42,280 nt of DNA, taken from the NCBI GenBank assembly GCA_949502025.1, contig CATBCG010000089.1, forward strand, positions 1 through 42,280, in the 5' to 3' direction. Source of the stretch: MGBC131033 sp910585655. GTDB taxonomy: Bacteria > Bacillota > Clostridia > Lachnospirales > Lachnospiraceae. Below, piece after piece: positions 41,152 to 42,280 of the stretch (position 1 is its first letter; every line of letters begins with the position of its first letter). The notes under the pieces are model-generated. The model had not been told where the DNA came from, searched no databases, and saw nothing but the letters and a program-made list of their open reading frames with translations. Both the position numbers and the translations under genes were made by a program.

Positions 41152-42018
41152 ATGATTTATCTTTCCCAATTTACCTTCCCTTCTCCGGTTACAGAAGAAC
41201 GCTTTCTTCATGAAATCAAAGAAACTTGTTTTTCTACGGTTTATCCTTTCCAGATTTTAACAGAACATGCTATTCATACCTTAAATTTCGACGAATCTAT
41301 TACGATTTTATATGGTGGAAATGGTTCCGGTAAAACTACCGCGCTCAATGTTATCGCAGAAAAGCTAAACCTCAAGCGAGATACGCTCTATAACCGGACG
41401 AATTTTTTCGAGGATTTCGTCCATTTTTGCGATATGGTTTTGGAACGGGAGCTGCCGGAAAAAAGCCGTATTATCACCAGTGACGACGTATTTGATTTTA
41501 TGCTGAACCTACGCAGTTTAAACGAAGGCATCGACCGAAAACGAAGCGAATTGTTTAAAGATTATTATGAGACCAAACGTTCCAGCTTTACCCTGCACTC
41601 TATAGAAGACTATGAACAGCTTGTCAAAGTCAATGACGCGCGAAGAAAAACCAAATCCCAATACGTCCGGACACAGCTTTCGGAAAATGTACGCGAACAC
41701 TCCAACGGCGAAAGCGCTTATCTCTATTTTACGGAAAAAATCCAGGAAAACGGTCTGTTCCTGTTAGACGAGCCGGAAAACAGTCTGTCCCCAAAACGAC
41801 AGCAAGAGCTAACCGGCTTTTTAGAAGAGTCCGCCCGTTTTTTCGGCTGCCAGTTTATTATCGCTACTCATTCCCCATTTCTGCTGGCGATAAAGCATGC
41901 CAAAATCTACAACCTTGATGAAACGCCAATGCGTCCCAGTACATGGACCGAACTGCCGAATGTCCGGGCGTATTATGAATTTTTCAAACAACATGAAAAG
42001 GAATTTACTTCTATCTGA
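41152..42018 (+). CDS. AAA/ABC-type ATPase of unknown role
   Basis: A 288-residue soluble ATPase with Walker A GGNGSGKTT (55-63), an ABC-like signature SNGES (184-188), Walker B LFLLDEPEN (202-210) and the switch His240 in ATHSP. This is the layout of small SMC/RecF-like ATPases annotated as AAA family, not of transporter subunits. It has a near-perfect ribosome binding site and its own promoter. It converges on the EKGI-repeat gene with a one-base gap between stops. Such ATPases sometimes belong to defence pairs, but no nuclease or effector is co-directional here. Confidence 0.85.
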   Translation: MIYLSQFTFPSPVTEERFLHEIKETCFSTVYPFQILTEHAIHTLNFDESITILYGGNGSGKTTALNVIAEKLNLKRDTLYNRTNFFEDFVHFCDMVLERELPEKSRIITSDDVFDFMLNLRSLNEGIDRKRSELFKDYYETKRSSFTLHSIEDYEQLVKVNDARRKTKSQYVRTQLSENVREHSNGESAYLYFTEKIQENGLFLLDEPENSLSPKRQQELTGFLEESARFFGCQFIIATHSPFLLAIKHAKIYNLDETPMRPSTWTELPNVRAYYEFFKQHEKEFTSI

Positions 42019-42019
42019 C

Positions 42020-42280
42020 CTATACATACTCCTTTAAAGCAGTCGTATAAGCCGTCTGCTCTACCTCTGGAATCTGTAATGCCTTCATCGCCTGTTCTGC
42101 AGACCAACCCATACTCTTCATCAAATTTCGGATAGAAACTAAAATTCCTTTTTCTATTCCTTTTTCTATTCCTTTTTCTATTCCTTTTTCTATTCCTTTT
42201 TCTATTCCTTTTTCTATTCCTTTTTCTATTCCTTTTTCTATTCCTTTTTCTATTCCTTTTTCTATTCCTTTTTCCATTCC
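42020..42280 (-). CDS. EKGI-repeat protein, C-terminal part (Rpn/PD-(D/E)XK nuclease-like)
   Basis: The gene continues past the window edge. What is seen is 11 consecutive EKGI repeats, preceded by Gly-Met, then a 40-residue tail LVSIRNLMKSMGWSAEQAMKALQIP ending in ALKEYV (the run is broken here by the helix boundary near Gly). Such Glu/Lys/Gly repeats before a short helical tail are typical of Rpn-family recombination-promoting nucleases and related transposase-like PD-(D/E)XK proteins, whose nuclease domain would lie upstream, outside the window. Met at 42277 is an internal codon, not a supported start. Confidence 0.65.
   Translation of the reverse strand, partial: GMEKGIEKGIEKGIEKGIEKGIEKGIEKGIEKGIEKGIEKGIEKGILVSIRNLMKSMGWSAEQAMKALQIPEVEQTAYTTALKEYV
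42145..42280. repeat. 12-base tandem repeat inside the EKGI coding region
   Basis: The unit TTCCTTTTTCTA (plus strand) is repeated 11 times to 42276, with one change in the last unit (TCCA), and a further TTCC reaches the window edge. Units are otherwise identical at the DNA level, and their length is a multiple of three, so gains and losses would keep the frame. Confidence 0.95.

Noticed and set aside
42145..42280. CRISPR-like array
   Set aside because: The repeats are 12 bases with no spacers and are coding.
41152..42280. Two-gene defence system of ATPase plus nuclease
   Set aside because: The genes are convergent, not an operon, and the nuclease core is outside the window, so the claim is not supported.

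Overview
The window looks like a chromosomal segment of a Firmicutes bacterium of the class Clostridia, most likely Lachnospiraceae. Evidence: moderate GC, strong AGGAGG-type ribosome binding sites and TTGACA/TATAAT-type promoters with 17-base spacers, the Gram-positive AddAB pair instead of RecBCD, a Firmicutes-style 6S RNA, a YjfB-type motility protein, rubrerythrin, and many short minus-strand operons. No rRNA, tRNA or CRISPR array was seen.

Left edge (1-1950): the C-terminal end of a GC-rich large serine recombinase stops at 193. It abuts an AT-rich, 5'-truncated trypsin-like protease gene, which looks like the end of an integrated element. An orphan two-helix membrane protein follows. 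From 2035 come an EstA-type esterase, a YitT-family membrane protein, an alanine/glycine:cation symporter and a DJ-1/PfpI protein.

5787-15830 is a regulatory block. It holds a 6S RNA gene with its own promoter and terminator, an OmpR/HAMP-kinase two-component system, a chemotaxis receptor, an ECF sigma factor coupled to a membrane-anchored probable anti-sigma factor, and a GntR-ABC transporter operon that includes a protein of unknown function. 15856-17192 is glyA.

17392-30369 reads on the minus strand. In transcription order it is addB-addA, a eukaryotic-type hisA coupled to addA, a methyltransferase, hslO, yjfB, a GNAT acetyltransferase, a 53-residue membrane protein, and a secreted Big-domain-like protein closed by a strong terminator.

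30656-42280 carries a membrane-anchored FMN-bind-like protein, glutamine-dependent NAD synthetase, two GNAT enzymes, rubrerythrin, a membrane-anchored C39-like cysteine peptidase, a second OmpR/kinase system with a coupled exported protein, a two-gene operon of a CMP-sugar synthetase and a short signal peptidase II, an AAA/ABC-type ATPase, and the end of a protein with 11 perfect EKGI repeats that resembles Rpn/PD-(D/E)XK transposase-nuclease tails.

Several intergenic gaps hold structured repeats. A 54-base palindromic element has two near-identical full copies and one copy that looks like an internal deletion; each lies just beyond the terminator of a minus-strand gene. Three GC-rich multi-hairpin arrays and one long hairpin flanked by direct repeats fill other gaps. 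The observations most worth a second look are this repeat family, the HIS6-like hisA, the CMP-sugar synthetase/LspA pair, and the recombinase-protease junction.
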